Positions 49,366 through 57,466 of a DNA stretch of 64,000 nucleotides are shown piece after piece. The notes below the pieces were generated by a model. It worked only from the letters and a program-made list of their open reading frames with translations, was not told where the DNA came from and made no database searches. The position numbers were made by a program, and so were the translations under genes. The stretch comes from SZAS-103 sp043747745 (GTDB lineage: Bacteria > Pseudomonadota > Gammaproteobacteria > Xanthomonadales > Xanthomonadaceae). The stretch spans positions 1 through 64,000 of the forward strand of contig JAYTOP010000096.1 in assembly GCA_043747745.1 (NCBI GenBank), given 5' to 3'. Within the stretch, counting starts at the first letter, position 1; each line of letters starts with the position of its first letter.

Positions 49366-50796
49366 ATGAAACTCAGCCTGCGCATCTTCCTCGGTTATTT
49401 TCTGATCGTCGGGCTCGCGGCGTGGCTGGTGCTGCGCGTGTTCGTCGGCGAGATCAAGCCCGGCGTGCGCCAGGCGATGGAGGATAACCTCGTCGATACC
49501 GCGAACGTGCTCGCGTTGCTCGCGACGGACGACATGGTGGCTGGCCGCATCGGCGACGGCGCGTTCGCGCGACGCGTCGGCGAGCTCGCGAAGCGCGACG
49601 TGCACGCGCGCATCTGGGGTTTCAAGAAGGATTCGCTGGACTATCGCGTGTACGTCACCGATGCGCACGGCATCGTGATGTTCGATTCCGCGGGAACCGA
49701 TGTCGGCCACGATTTCTCGCGCTGGAACGATGTCTATCTCACCCTGCGTGGCCGCTATGGTGCGCGCTCGACGCCGACCGATCCGAAGGACGAGACATCG
49801 TCGGTGATGCATGTCGCCGCCCCCATCCTCGATCGCGGACGCGTCATCGGCGTGCTCACCGTCGCCAAGCCCAATCGCACGCTTGCGCCGTTCATCGCGA
49901 ACAGCCAGAACGCGATCGTGCGCTGGGGTGCGCTGCTGCTGGGCGTCGCGTTCGCGGTCGGCTTATTGGTCAGCCTGTGGTTCGCGCGTGAACTCGGCCG
50001 TCTGCAACGCTATGCGCGCGCGGTGACTGGTGGCGAACGCGCGCTCGCCCCACGCGGCGCCGGCGAGTTCGGCGAGCTCGGGCAGGCGCTGGAAACGATG
50101 CGCGAGCGCCTCGACGGCAAGCAATACGTCGAGCAGTACGTGCACAGCCTGACCCACGAGATGAAGAGCCCGCTTGCCGCGATTCGTGGCGCCGCCGAAT
50201 TGCTGCAGGAAGACATGCCGGAACCGGAACGCCATCGTTTCGTCGGCAACATCCTCGACCATGCGCAACGTCTCGCGCAGATGATCGACATGACGCTCGC
50301 GCTGGCTGCCGTGGAACACCGGCAGGCGATCGAACACCCGGAACTGTTCGACCTTGCGGCGCTCGTACGCGAGGCAACCGGCGAGTTCGAGACGCAACTC
50401 GCGTCGTCGCATATCGCACTGCGCATCGACGTGCCGGATGCACCGCTTCGTCTTCTCGGCGATCGTTTCCTGATCGGGCAAGCGGTGCGCAACCTGTTGC
50501 GCAACGCAATCGAATTTTCCCCGCATGGCGGTGCGGTCATCGTTGCGATGCGTCGTGAAGGCGACGGCGTGCGGCTGGAGGTGCGTGACGATGGCCCTGG
50601 CGTTCCCGACTTCGCACTGGATCGGGTGTTCGAGCGTTTCTATTCGCTGCCGCGCCCCGATGGCGGCAGTCGCAGCAGCGGCCTCGGCCTGTGCTTCGTG
50701 CGCGAAGTCGCGCAATTGCATCGGGGCACGGTGAGCCTCGAAAACGCGCAGGACGGCGGCGCAGTCGCGACGATCGTGCTGCCAACTTCACTCTGA
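49366..50796 (+). CDS. creC: sensor histidine kinase CreC
   Basis: CreC is the inner-membrane kinase partner of CreB. The 476-residue product has TM1 (about 6-26), a periplasmic domain (29-185), TM2 (about 186-206), HAMP, and the phospho-acceptor His264 in QYVHSLTHEMKSPLAAIRGA. Its ATP-binding domain has DDGPGVPDFALDRVFERFY and SSGLGLCFVREVAQLH. Length equals E. coli CreC (474). The stop codon overlaps a CreB box. Confidence 0.94.
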   Translation: MKLSLRIFLGYFLIVGLAAWLVLRVFVGEIKPGVRQAMEDNLVDTANVLALLATDDMVAGRIGDGAFARRVGELAKRDVHARIWGFKKDSLDYRVYVTDAHGIVMFDSAGTDVGHDFSRWNDVYLTLRGRYGARSTPTDPKDETSSVMHVAAPILDRGRVIGVLTVAKPNRTLAPFIANSQNAIVRWGALLLGVAFAVGLLVSLWFARELGRLQRYARAVTGGERALAPRGAGEFGELGQALETMRERLDGKQYVEQYVHSLTHEMKSPLAAIRGAAELLQEDMPEPERHRFVGNILDHAQRLAQMIDMTLALAAVEHRQAIEHPELFDLAALVREATGEFETQLASSHIALRIDVPDAPLRLLGDRFLIGQAVRNLLRNAIEFSPHGGAVIVAMRREGDGVRLEVRDDGPGVPDFALDRVFERFYSLPRPDGGSRSSGLGLCFVREVAQLHRGTVSLENAQDGGAVATIVLPTSL

Positions 50797-50802
50797 CTTC
50801 AC
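50787..50802 (+). promoter_or_regulatory. perfect CreB box (cre tag) upstream of creD
   Basis: The sequence TTCAC-TCTGAC-TTCAC spans 50787-50802, overlapping the last codons and stop of creC, and lies about 68 bases before the creD start. TTCAC-N6-TTCAC is the published cre tag bound by CreB. Its position implies a separate CreB-activated promoter for creD, as known in E. coli and Aeromonas. Confidence 0.85.
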
Positions 50803-50869
50803 ACAGGCTTCGTCGTGAACGCACGCGTGGTGGTCAGGATGATCGCATCCTCGCCACCGGTACGCTGCC

Positions 50870-52225
50870 ATGCGCTTCTCTCTGCTGTTCAAATGCCTCG
50901 TCATCGGCCTTCTGATCCTCGCGATCATGATTCCACTGAGCATGATCGAAGGCACCATCTCCCAACGACAGTCCTACCGTCAGCAAGCGGTCTTGTCGAT
51001 CGAGCAGAGCTATGCCGGTGCCCAGACCATAGCCGGGCCGATACTCGTGATCCCCTACAGGGTCGAAGTTCCGAGTACGACCACCGACAACAACGGTGTA
51101 CCGCACGCAACCACGATGACCGACGATCGCCAGTGGCTCTTCTTCCCAAAGACGCTGCGTTTAGACGGCAGCGTATCGCCGAGCGACCGTTATCGCGGTA
51201 TCCACAAAGTGCTTGTGTATGAACTGGATGCGAAGATGCATGCGCGCTTCAGCATCGATCTCCCATCGCAGGTTACTGATGGCCGCGTCGTGGAGGTGGG
51301 AAAGCCAACGATCGGCTTCGGCATAGACGATGTGCGTGGGCTGTCCGAATCGCCACTGATGCAGGTGAACGGTCAGGCGGTGACCCTGTTGCAGGGTGCC
51401 GGGGTCAAGACGTTCAAGGGCGGTCTGCATGGCGTACTGCCGTCGATCGAAGCTGGGCAGTCGCGCACCCTTGATGTCGAACTGGACTTGCATCTGGGCG
51501 GTACAGAGCAGATAGCCATTGCGCCCGTTGCCGACGACAACCGCTTCACATTGAAGTCGACTTGGCCGAGTCCCGAATTCGGCGGCCGTTTTCTTCCGCG
51601 CACGCGCAGCGTCTCGGACAAGGGCTTCGATGCCACATGGAGCATTCCGTCGCTCGCGGCCAACACACAGTCAGTTTATGCCGATGCGATGGTCGGCAAG
51701 AACGGCGATGCCGATCTGATACAGGTCAGCCTCATCGAGCCGGTGAACGTTTACTCCATGGCCGATCGCGCGAGCAAGTACGGCGTGCTGTTCGTGCTAC
51801 TGACATTCGTCGGCTTCTTCATGTTCGAGCTGATCAAGCAGTTGCGCATCCATCCGATCCAGTACCTGCTGGTCGGGCTCGCGATTGCGATCTTCTTCCT
51901 GCTGTTGATCGGCATGTCGGAACACTATCCGTTTGCCTGGTCCTATCTGGGTGCCAGCGCGGCCTGCATCGGTTTACAGGGCTTTTACCTGAGTTATGTC
52001 CTGCGAAGTAAAGCACGCGGCATCGGCTTTGCGACGATGCTCACGGCGCTGTATGCCACGTTGTACGGGCTGTTGAACTCGGAAGACAACGCGCTCGTGC
52101 TGGGTTCGCTGATGCTGTTCGCGATCCTCGCCGCGATCATGGTCGTGACCCGCAAGATCGACTGGTACGGCTTGTCGCAGCAGCCAGAAGCGCAGGCAGA
52201 CGTCGTCGCGGAGGTGGAGACGTGA
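50870..52225 (+). CDS. creD: inner membrane protein CreD
   Basis: CreD is an inner-membrane protein of unclear function, strongly induced by CreBC and linked to colicin and beta-lactam responses. The 451-residue product has a TM start (FKCLVIGLLILAIMIPLSM), SQRQSYRQQAVLSIEQSYAG and AGPILVIPY typical of the family, a long periplasmic part, and a C-terminal TM cluster (about 310-430). Length equals E. coli CreD (450). It ends in a GTGA overlap with the next gene. Confidence 0.94.
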   Translation: MRFSLLFKCLVIGLLILAIMIPLSMIEGTISQRQSYRQQAVLSIEQSYAGAQTIAGPILVIPYRVEVPSTTTDNNGVPHATTMTDDRQWLFFPKTLRLDGSVSPSDRYRGIHKVLVYELDAKMHARFSIDLPSQVTDGRVVEVGKPTIGFGIDDVRGLSESPLMQVNGQAVTLLQGAGVKTFKGGLHGVLPSIEAGQSRTLDVELDLHLGGTEQIAIAPVADDNRFTLKSTWPSPEFGGRFLPRTRSVSDKGFDATWSIPSLAANTQSVYADAMVGKNGDADLIQVSLIEPVNVYSMADRASKYGVLFVLLTFVGFFMFELIKQLRIHPIQYLLVGLAIAIFFLLLIGMSEHYPFAWSYLGASAACIGLQGFYLSYVLRSKARGIGFATMLTALYATLYGLLNSEDNALVLGSLMLFAILAAIMVVTRKIDWYGLSQQPEAQADVVAEVET

Positions 52226-52755
52226 GCGCGCTCGTACATGCCGCGATGGAATTGGAACGCGCGAACACCGAGGTGTGCACCCGCACCGCGCAATCGTCCG
52301 ACAGGGACTTCGTGCTGTCGCTCGCACCGCTGCTTGTCGCGTCAGGGCTACCGCCGTGGCGCGATCCGCGCAAGTTGCTCGCGGCTTACATCGAGGTGAT
52401 CGGCAGCATCCTGCGACCGCAGGGAGTGCAGAGCCTCGCGCGCCGCTCCGATGCCGCATTGTTGATCGCCGAAGACAGACAGGGAACGCCACTCGGTTTC
52501 ATCCTTCTCGTCGCGGCCACCGATTGCTACACGCATGAGCGGCATGGGCACGTTGCCCAGATCGTGGTCGCGGAAGGCCGGCAGGAACTACCCGCTGGCT
52601 TGGCGCTGATCGCAGCTGCCGAGGAATGGGCACGTTCGCGCGGCTATCGCATGCTGACCCTCGGCGAGTTCTGGGCCAATCATCCGGCGAGAGCCGTATG
52701 CCAGCAACTCGGGTTTGTCGAAGAGATCATGAAGTACCGGAAGGCTGTTCGATGA
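52222..52755 (+). CDS. GNAT family N-acetyltransferase
   Basis: The 177-residue product from GTG 52222 overlaps creD by GTGA and carries GNAT features: GFILLVAATDCYTHERHGHV, AQIVVAEGRQELPAGLALIA and MLTLGEFWANHPARAVCQQL. Substrate unknown. Being coupled to creD, it is presumably under CreB control too. It ends in an ATGA overlap with the following gene. Confidence 0.85.
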   Translation: MSALVHAAMELERANTEVCTRTAQSSDRDFVLSLAPLLVASGLPPWRDPRKLLAAYIEVIGSILRPQGVQSLARRSDAALLIAEDRQGTPLGFILLVAATDCYTHERHGHVAQIVVAEGRQELPAGLALIAAAEEWARSRGYRMLTLGEFWANHPARAVCQQLGFVEEIMKYRKAVR

Positions 52756-53375
52756 AGGAGTCGCCGGGATCCAATGTTGGAAAGAAATCCAATCAAGCAG
52801 GATTGAAGTCGAGGGTTTTCTGGACGTGGGTTCTGGGGGTCGGCACGCCGTTGGCCTGGATTGTCTTGCGAGCTTCGTTGGGTTGGAGCGTGTATGGATT
52901 GCCTTTCGACATCGCCCTCGTAGTGGTTTGGTCGCTCAACGCGTTTTGGGCGGGAGCCTTGGTCTTGCGCTTTGCCCGATTCAGGCAGTGGGATCGAGCG
53001 CTGCCGATGTCGATCTTTCCTGCTCTGTTTGCAGCATCAGTCATCGCACCGCACCCATTTCTATACGCGGTGAACGACGTTGGAGACGAACTTCATTTCC
53101 TGGCGATGCGCTCGACGTATCTGCAAGAAGTTCGTGCGCTTCCACGGTCGGACGAGCCCAGATTGGTCGAATTCGATCTGGGAGGAATGATCTGGACGCA
53201 TGGTGCCATCCTGTACGACGAAAGCGACGGGCTGTCGCTCTCGCCAGGCCAGCGATCGCGGGCATGGCATGACAGGGCAAGCAAGATCGATTGCGAACCA
53301 GACGCAGATCCGCCTCTATTTCTGCAATGGACTGGACTTGCTCGGCACTTCTATCTGGCAAGCTTTCCGTGTTGA
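52752..53375 (+). CDS. hypothetical membrane protein
   Basis: Not recognised. The 207-residue product has a charged N-terminus (MKESPGSNVGKKSNQAG), hydrophobic segments about 25-43, 52-70 and 85-103, then a soluble C-terminal half (DEPRLVEFDLGGMIWTHGAI). It starts in ATGA overlap with the acetyltransferase gene, so the creD transcript probably covers it. Composition and lack of known motifs suggest an accessory gene. Confidence 0.75.
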   Translation: MKESPGSNVGKKSNQAGLKSRVFWTWVLGVGTPLAWIVLRASLGWSVYGLPFDIALVVVWSLNAFWAGALVLRFARFRQWDRALPMSIFPALFAASVIAPHPFLYAVNDVGDELHFLAMRSTYLQEVRALPRSDEPRLVEFDLGGMIWTHGAILYDESDGLSLSPGQRSRAWHDRASKIDCEPDADPPLFLQWTGLARHFYLASFPC

Positions 53376-53396
53376 CGGCCGAGATTGGTGAACAGA

Positions 53397-53960
53397 TCAA
53401 GCCAGCAACGTCGCCCCCGACACCAGCCACAACGACACGCTCGCAATCACGCTGCCGATCGCCGTCGCGGCGATCACATCGCTCGGATAGTGCAGGCCCA
53501 GCACCACGCGCGAGACGCCGACGCTCGCGCTGAACGGGATCAGCAGCCACGCGAGGATCGGATAGTGGCTGAGCGCGACGAGGGTGAACGCGACCGCGTG
53601 CAGGGTGTGGCCGGATGGGAAGCTGAATTCGTCCAGTGCGGGCACCAGCGCGGTGATCCTGGCGTCGTCGGCATACGGGCGGCGGCGGCGGGTGGAGCGT
53701 TTCAGCAAGTGATACAGCACGAGTGCAATGACGCCCGTCGCTGCCATGTGCGCCGATGCGCGCAGGCCATCGATCCAATGTCCTTCGATGCCGCGCACGA
53801 GCACGATCAGAGCCATCAGCGCGTACCAGAACACGCCATCGCCGAGCCGGCTGACCGCAGTGAAATAGCGCCGCACCGCGTCGCGTCGACCCCAGCGATT
53901 CGCGGCCACACACAGTTGTGTCTCGCGCCGCGTGATGTCGATCTGCGCGCGCGCGTTCAC
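53397..53960 (-). CDS. PAP2 family phosphatase
   Basis: The 187-residue membrane protein carries all three PAP2 motifs: LKRSTRRRRPYAD (K-x6-RP), FPSGHTLHA, and SRVVLGLHYPSD (SR-x5-H-x3-D). Such enzymes dephosphorylate lipid diphosphates such as undecaprenyl diphosphate or phosphatidic acid. The GTG start at 53960 overlaps the upstream glycosyltransferase stop (GTGA), which suggests a joint role in lipid-linked glycan metabolism. Confidence 0.9.
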   Translation of the reverse strand: MNARAQIDITRRETQLCVAANRWGRRDAVRRYFTAVSRLGDGVFWYALMALIVLVRGIEGHWIDGLRASAHMAATGVIALVLYHLLKRSTRRRRPYADDARITALVPALDEFSFPSGHTLHAVAFTLVALSHYPILAWLLIPFSASVGVSRVVLGLHYPSDVIAATAIGSVIASVSLWLVSGATLLA

Positions 53961-55087
53961 GCCGCACTTCGCTGGATTGCAAGTCCGGACAGCAGCGCAT
54001 CGAAATGACGCGATACCGATTCGGGATCGAGTTCGGCTACGGCGATCCGTGCCTGCGCGCCCATCCTGCGACGCTCGTGCGGATCGGCAGCCACGCGCAA
54101 TGCGGAACGCACGAATGCATCGTGGTCGCCGAATGGCACCGCCGCACCGTGGACGCCATCGCGCAGGTGTTCACGTGCTGCGCCGTTATCGAATGCGATC
54201 GTCGGTACCGCGCTCGCCATCGCTTCGAGGGTCACGTTGCCGAAGGTCTCGGTGAGGCTCGGAAATAGAAACAAGTCGGCACTCGCAAAATAACGCGCGA
54301 GCGTCTCGCCGCGTTGCACGCCGGTAAAGACGAAATCCGGATTGGCCTTCTGGATCGCAGCGCGCGACGGGCCGTCGCCAACCCAGACGAAGCGGGCATC
54401 GGGCTGCTCTTTCTGGATCGCGCGGAATGCATTCACCGCGAGATCGAGGCTTTTTTCTGGCGCAATGCGACCGAGGTACATCACGACGAGTGCATCATCG
54501 CTGGCGCTCCACGCCGCGCGCAATACGGGATCGCGGCGCGCCGGATCGAACAACCGAGTATCCACCGCGCGCCGAAGGATGTGCACATCGCGGAAGCCCC
54601 GAGAACGGAGGAAATCTGCAAGTTGATCGGTCGGCACGATGGTCGCATCGGCAGCGTTGTGGAAGCGGCGCATCCACGCGAACGCGATGGGCGTCAGGAA
54701 GGCCGCACCATAGCGTTCGACGTACTCATCGAAGCGCGTGTGGAAACCGGTGGTCGCCGGGATGCCCAGCTTGCGCGCGGTGCGGATTGCCGACCAGCCG
54801 AGCGGGCCTTCGGTCGCGACATAGATTGCATCGGGGCGTTGTGCGCGCCACAGCGCGGCGAGCGTGCGACCCGCAGGCAATCCAAAGCGCAGACCGGGAT
54901 AACGCGGCAATGGCGCACCGCGCACCAGGGTCTGGTTTGCAGTCGCGATGCGCTCATCGGCCTGGCGCGGACGGATCACATCGACCTGGTGTCCGCGCCC
55001 ACGCAGCCCGGTTTCGAGGGCATGCACCGTCAACGCGACGCCGTTGACCTCCGGCGGATAGGTTTCGGTGACGATGGTGTAGCGCAT
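53957..55087 (-). CDS. glycosyltransferase family 4 (mannosyltransferase/SqdX-like)
   Basis: The 376-residue product starts MRYTIVTETYPPEVNGVALT, the usual N-terminus of GT4 enzymes of the SqdX/PimB/MgtA type. It has the donor-binding C-terminal domain with YLGRIAPEKSLDLAVNAF and FLFPSLTETFGNVTLEAMAS (E-x7-E motif). The acceptor is probably a lipid or phospholipid. The start at 55087 gives the conserved N-terminus; ATGs at 55099 and 55114 are in frame. It is coupled to a PAP2 gene. Confidence 0.9.
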   Translation of the reverse strand: MRYTIVTETYPPEVNGVALTVHALETGLRGRGHQVDVIRPRQADERIATANQTLVRGAPLPRYPGLRFGLPAGRTLAALWRAQRPDAIYVATEGPLGWSAIRTARKLGIPATTGFHTRFDEYVERYGAAFLTPIAFAWMRRFHNAADATIVPTDQLADFLRSRGFRDVHILRRAVDTRLFDPARRDPVLRAAWSASDDALVVMYLGRIAPEKSLDLAVNAFRAIQKEQPDARFVWVGDGPSRAAIQKANPDFVFTGVQRGETLARYFASADLFLFPSLTETFGNVTLEAMASAVPTIAFDNGAAREHLRDGVHGAAVPFGDHDAFVRSALRVAADPHERRRMGAQARIAVAELDPESVSRHFDALLSGLAIQRSAA

Positions 55088-55306
55088 GCGCGTGTCCATG
55101 ACCTGACTGTCCATGGACGAACAGGATCGGCCGCGTGCGTGCCATGCCGATGACGTCGGGGTGACGCGGGGATGACAACGCCTGCGGGCCGGAATCCATG
55201 CGATGGCGCGACGCGCGTGCACACAACTGCATTGGCATGCTTGAATCGGCACTTGGCGGCGGTCGCATGCCGCTTTGCCTTCGACGCTTTCGGATATGGA
55301 AACGGC

Positions 55307-55888
55307 ATGGATGATTGGCACGCGATACAAAGGGTTTTGGTCGCGCTGGGCGGGGTGGTTCCGGCTTGCGTGATCGCATGCCTGTGCGTGATCGCGTTGG
55401 GTGCGCGCGGTGCGTGGCAACGCGTTGCGCTGTTCCTGTCGGTGTTGCTGGTTGCGATCGGCATTGGCGTTGCGAGCAAGGTGCTGCATTACGCGTGGGA
55501 CGTGAGCTACGGGCTTGCGGTCTTCCGCGGGGCTAGCGGACACGCGCTGCGCGCGGCTGCCCTGTATCCGACCTTCGCATGGATCGTGTTCACGGGCTCG
55601 TCGCGCCGTCGTTGCACGACGTGGGTAGTGATCGGGTCGCTGGTCGCTCTCGCGGTCACGATCGCGACGATCGACAAGGCGATCCATACGCCCGGGGAAG
55701 CGTTCACGGGTGCGTTGCTCGGCGCCATAGTGCCGATCCTGATTGCACGGGCAGGGCCGTTGTCGCCGTTGTCGGGAGGCTTGCAGGCGCTACTGGTTGC
55801 GTGTGCGATCGCGCTTTGCGTCGCGTTGCCTGCGACCCACTACGATTTCGAGCAGCGGGTTGTCGAACTCTCGCAGCGGTTGCACTAG
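55307..55888 (+). CDS. PAP2-like membrane protein with altered motifs
   Basis: The 193-residue product has about five membrane segments and weak PAP2 traces: Lys58 in SKVLHYAWD, SGH at 77-79 in FRGASGHALRAA, and HTPGE (His127, Glu131) in the place of the SR-x5-H-x3-D end. The KxxxxxxRP and SR parts are not intact, so activity is uncertain. ATG at 55307 (MDDWHAIQRV) is used. It is divergent from the glycosyltransferase-PAP2 pair and converges on tesA. Confidence 0.7.
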   Translation: MDDWHAIQRVLVALGGVVPACVIACLCVIALGARGAWQRVALFLSVLLVAIGIGVASKVLHYAWDVSYGLAVFRGASGHALRAAALYPTFAWIVFTGSSRRRCTTWVVIGSLVALAVTIATIDKAIHTPGEAFTGALLGAIVPILIARAGPLSPLSGGLQALLVACAIALCVALPATHYDFEQRVVELSQRLH

Positions 55889-55958
55889 CGCAATTGTTGC
55901 GCCAGAAAGACGGTTTCGCCATGCGACGACGTACTCCATGGATCGCGTTGCGACCTGG

Positions 55959-56633
55959 TCATTTCAACAACGGTTCCAGCGCCTGCCAGACATGATCGCG
56001 CAGTTTGGGCTCGGCGCTCGCGACGGGATGCAGGTTGTCGTCCTGGAATGCATTGCGATCGAGCGCAATCGGTTCAAGCAGGAAGGGCAGCAGCGTCGTG
56101 CCGGGCTGGTGCGCGAGGTCGCGATAGATTTGCTCGAACGCATGCGTGTACGCCGGACCATAATTCGGCGGGATGCGCATGCCGATCAGCAGGACTTTTG
56201 CGTGGACGCCTTGCGCGGCGGCGATCATGCGGGTGAGGTTGGCACGCATCTGCGGCAGCGGAAGGCCATGCAGGGCATCGTTGGCGCCGAGTTCGACGAC
56301 CAGCACGGCGGGATGGTTGAGGGCGAGTTCGCGCGCCACGCGTGCGGCACCGCCAGCGGATGTTTCGCCGCTGATGCTTGCATTGACCACGCGCCAGCCC
56401 GGTTTGCCGGTCGCGATGCGCTCACCGATCAATGCGACCCATCCCTGCGATTCGGCGAGTCCATGGGCGGCCGACAGCGAATCGCCCATGACGAGGATCG
56501 TGCGCGAGTGCGCGATGCCAGCCGACGACGCTGCCGCACGCGCCGGATGCACAAGCACAAGCGCGAACAACAGCCATCCGAAAGCCATGGCCCATTGAAG
56601 GGTTCGATGTCGCGCCACATGTAGTGATTTCAC
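55959..56633 (-). CDS. tesA: periplasmic acyl-CoA thioesterase I / lysophospholipase L1
   Basis: TesA is an SGNH hydrolase with thioesterase, protease and lysophospholipase activity. The 224-residue product has a signal peptide (AMAFGWLLFALVLVHPARAA), block I MGDSLSAAHGLAE with the catalytic Ser, VVELGANDALHGLP (block III) and DDNLHPVA with Asp and His. The GTG start at 56633 has AGGAG 8 bases upstream; ATG 56588 is the alternative. It is divergent from ybbA, the E. coli arrangement. Confidence 0.92.
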   Translation of the reverse strand: MKSLHVARHRTLQWAMAFGWLLFALVLVHPARAAASSAGIAHSRTILVMGDSLSAAHGLAESQGWVALIGERIATGKPGWRVVNASISGETSAGGAARVARELALNHPAVLVVELGANDALHGLPLPQMRANLTRMIAAAQGVHAKVLLIGMRIPPNYGPAYTHAFEQIYRDLAHQPGTTLLPFLLEPIALDRNAFQDDNLHPVASAEPKLRDHVWQALEPLLK

Positions 56634-56715
56634 ACGATCTCTCCTGACCTGTGGCGATACTGGCACCCGGCGCGTACCGGCGCTGCCGGATGCCATTCTC
56701 CGACTGGGCGACCCG

Positions 56716-57453
56716 ATGCAGATGAATATGGCCGATGCCGCGATTCCACAAGTCGATCCAGGATCGACACCCAATGCATCGCAGGTCGCGGCGCTGCGGG
56801 TCGAGGCACTCGGCAAGCAGGTTGCGTTGCCGTCCAGCATGCTCACCATCCTCGACGCCATCGGATTCACGATCCGCCGAGGCGACACGGTCGCGATCGT
56901 CGGTGCGTCGGGTTCCGGCAAGAGCACATTGCTTGCACTGATGGCGGGACTCGACACGCCAACCAGCGGCCACGTGCTCGTCGATGGCTATGCGATGTCT
57001 GCGCTCGACGAGGACGGTCGCGCGCGGGTACGCGGCAAGAAGATCGGATTCGTGTTCCAGAATTTCCAGTTGCTGCCCTCGCTCACCGCATGGGAAAACG
57101 TGATGCTTCCGCTGGAACTGCGCGGCGATGCCGATGCCGCATCCCCGGCGAAAGCGATCCTGGAGCAGGTCGGTCTCGGTGCGCGACTGGAGCACTATCC
57201 ACGCCAGTTGTCCGGTGGCGAACAACAGCGCGTGGCGCTCGCGCGTGCATTCGTGACGCGGCCATCGCTGCTGTTCGCCGACGAACCCACCGGCAACCTC
57301 GACACCCGCACCGGGCAGGCGATCATCGACTTGCTGTTCGACCTCAACGCCGCTGCGGGCACCACGCTCGTGCTGGTGACGCACGATGAACATCTTGCGG
57401 TCCGCTGCGGGCGTACGCTGCGCCTGGACAGCGGTCGGTTGGTGGAATCGTGA
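56716..57453 (+). CDS. ybbA: ABC transporter ATP-binding protein (YbbA-like)
   Basis: The 245-residue ATPase has Walker A VGASGSGKSTLLAL, Q-loop FVFQNFQLLPSLTAWENV, signature LSGGEQQRVALARAF, and Walker B LLFADEPTGNLD. It pairs with the YbbP permease 13 bases downstream, and the two lie divergent from tesA as in E. coli. The N-terminal 25 residues are extra. Confidence 0.93.
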   Translation: MQMNMADAAIPQVDPGSTPNASQVAALRVEALGKQVALPSSMLTILDAIGFTIRRGDTVAIVGASGSGKSTLLALMAGLDTPTSGHVLVDGYAMSALDEDGRARVRGKKIGFVFQNFQLLPSLTAWENVMLPLELRGDADAASPAKAILEQVGLGARLEHYPRQLSGGEQQRVALARAFVTRPSLLFADEPTGNLDTRTGQAIIDLLFDLNAAAGTTLVLVTHDEHLAVRCGRTLRLDSGRLVES

Positions 57454-57466
57454 TGCGGATTGCACC

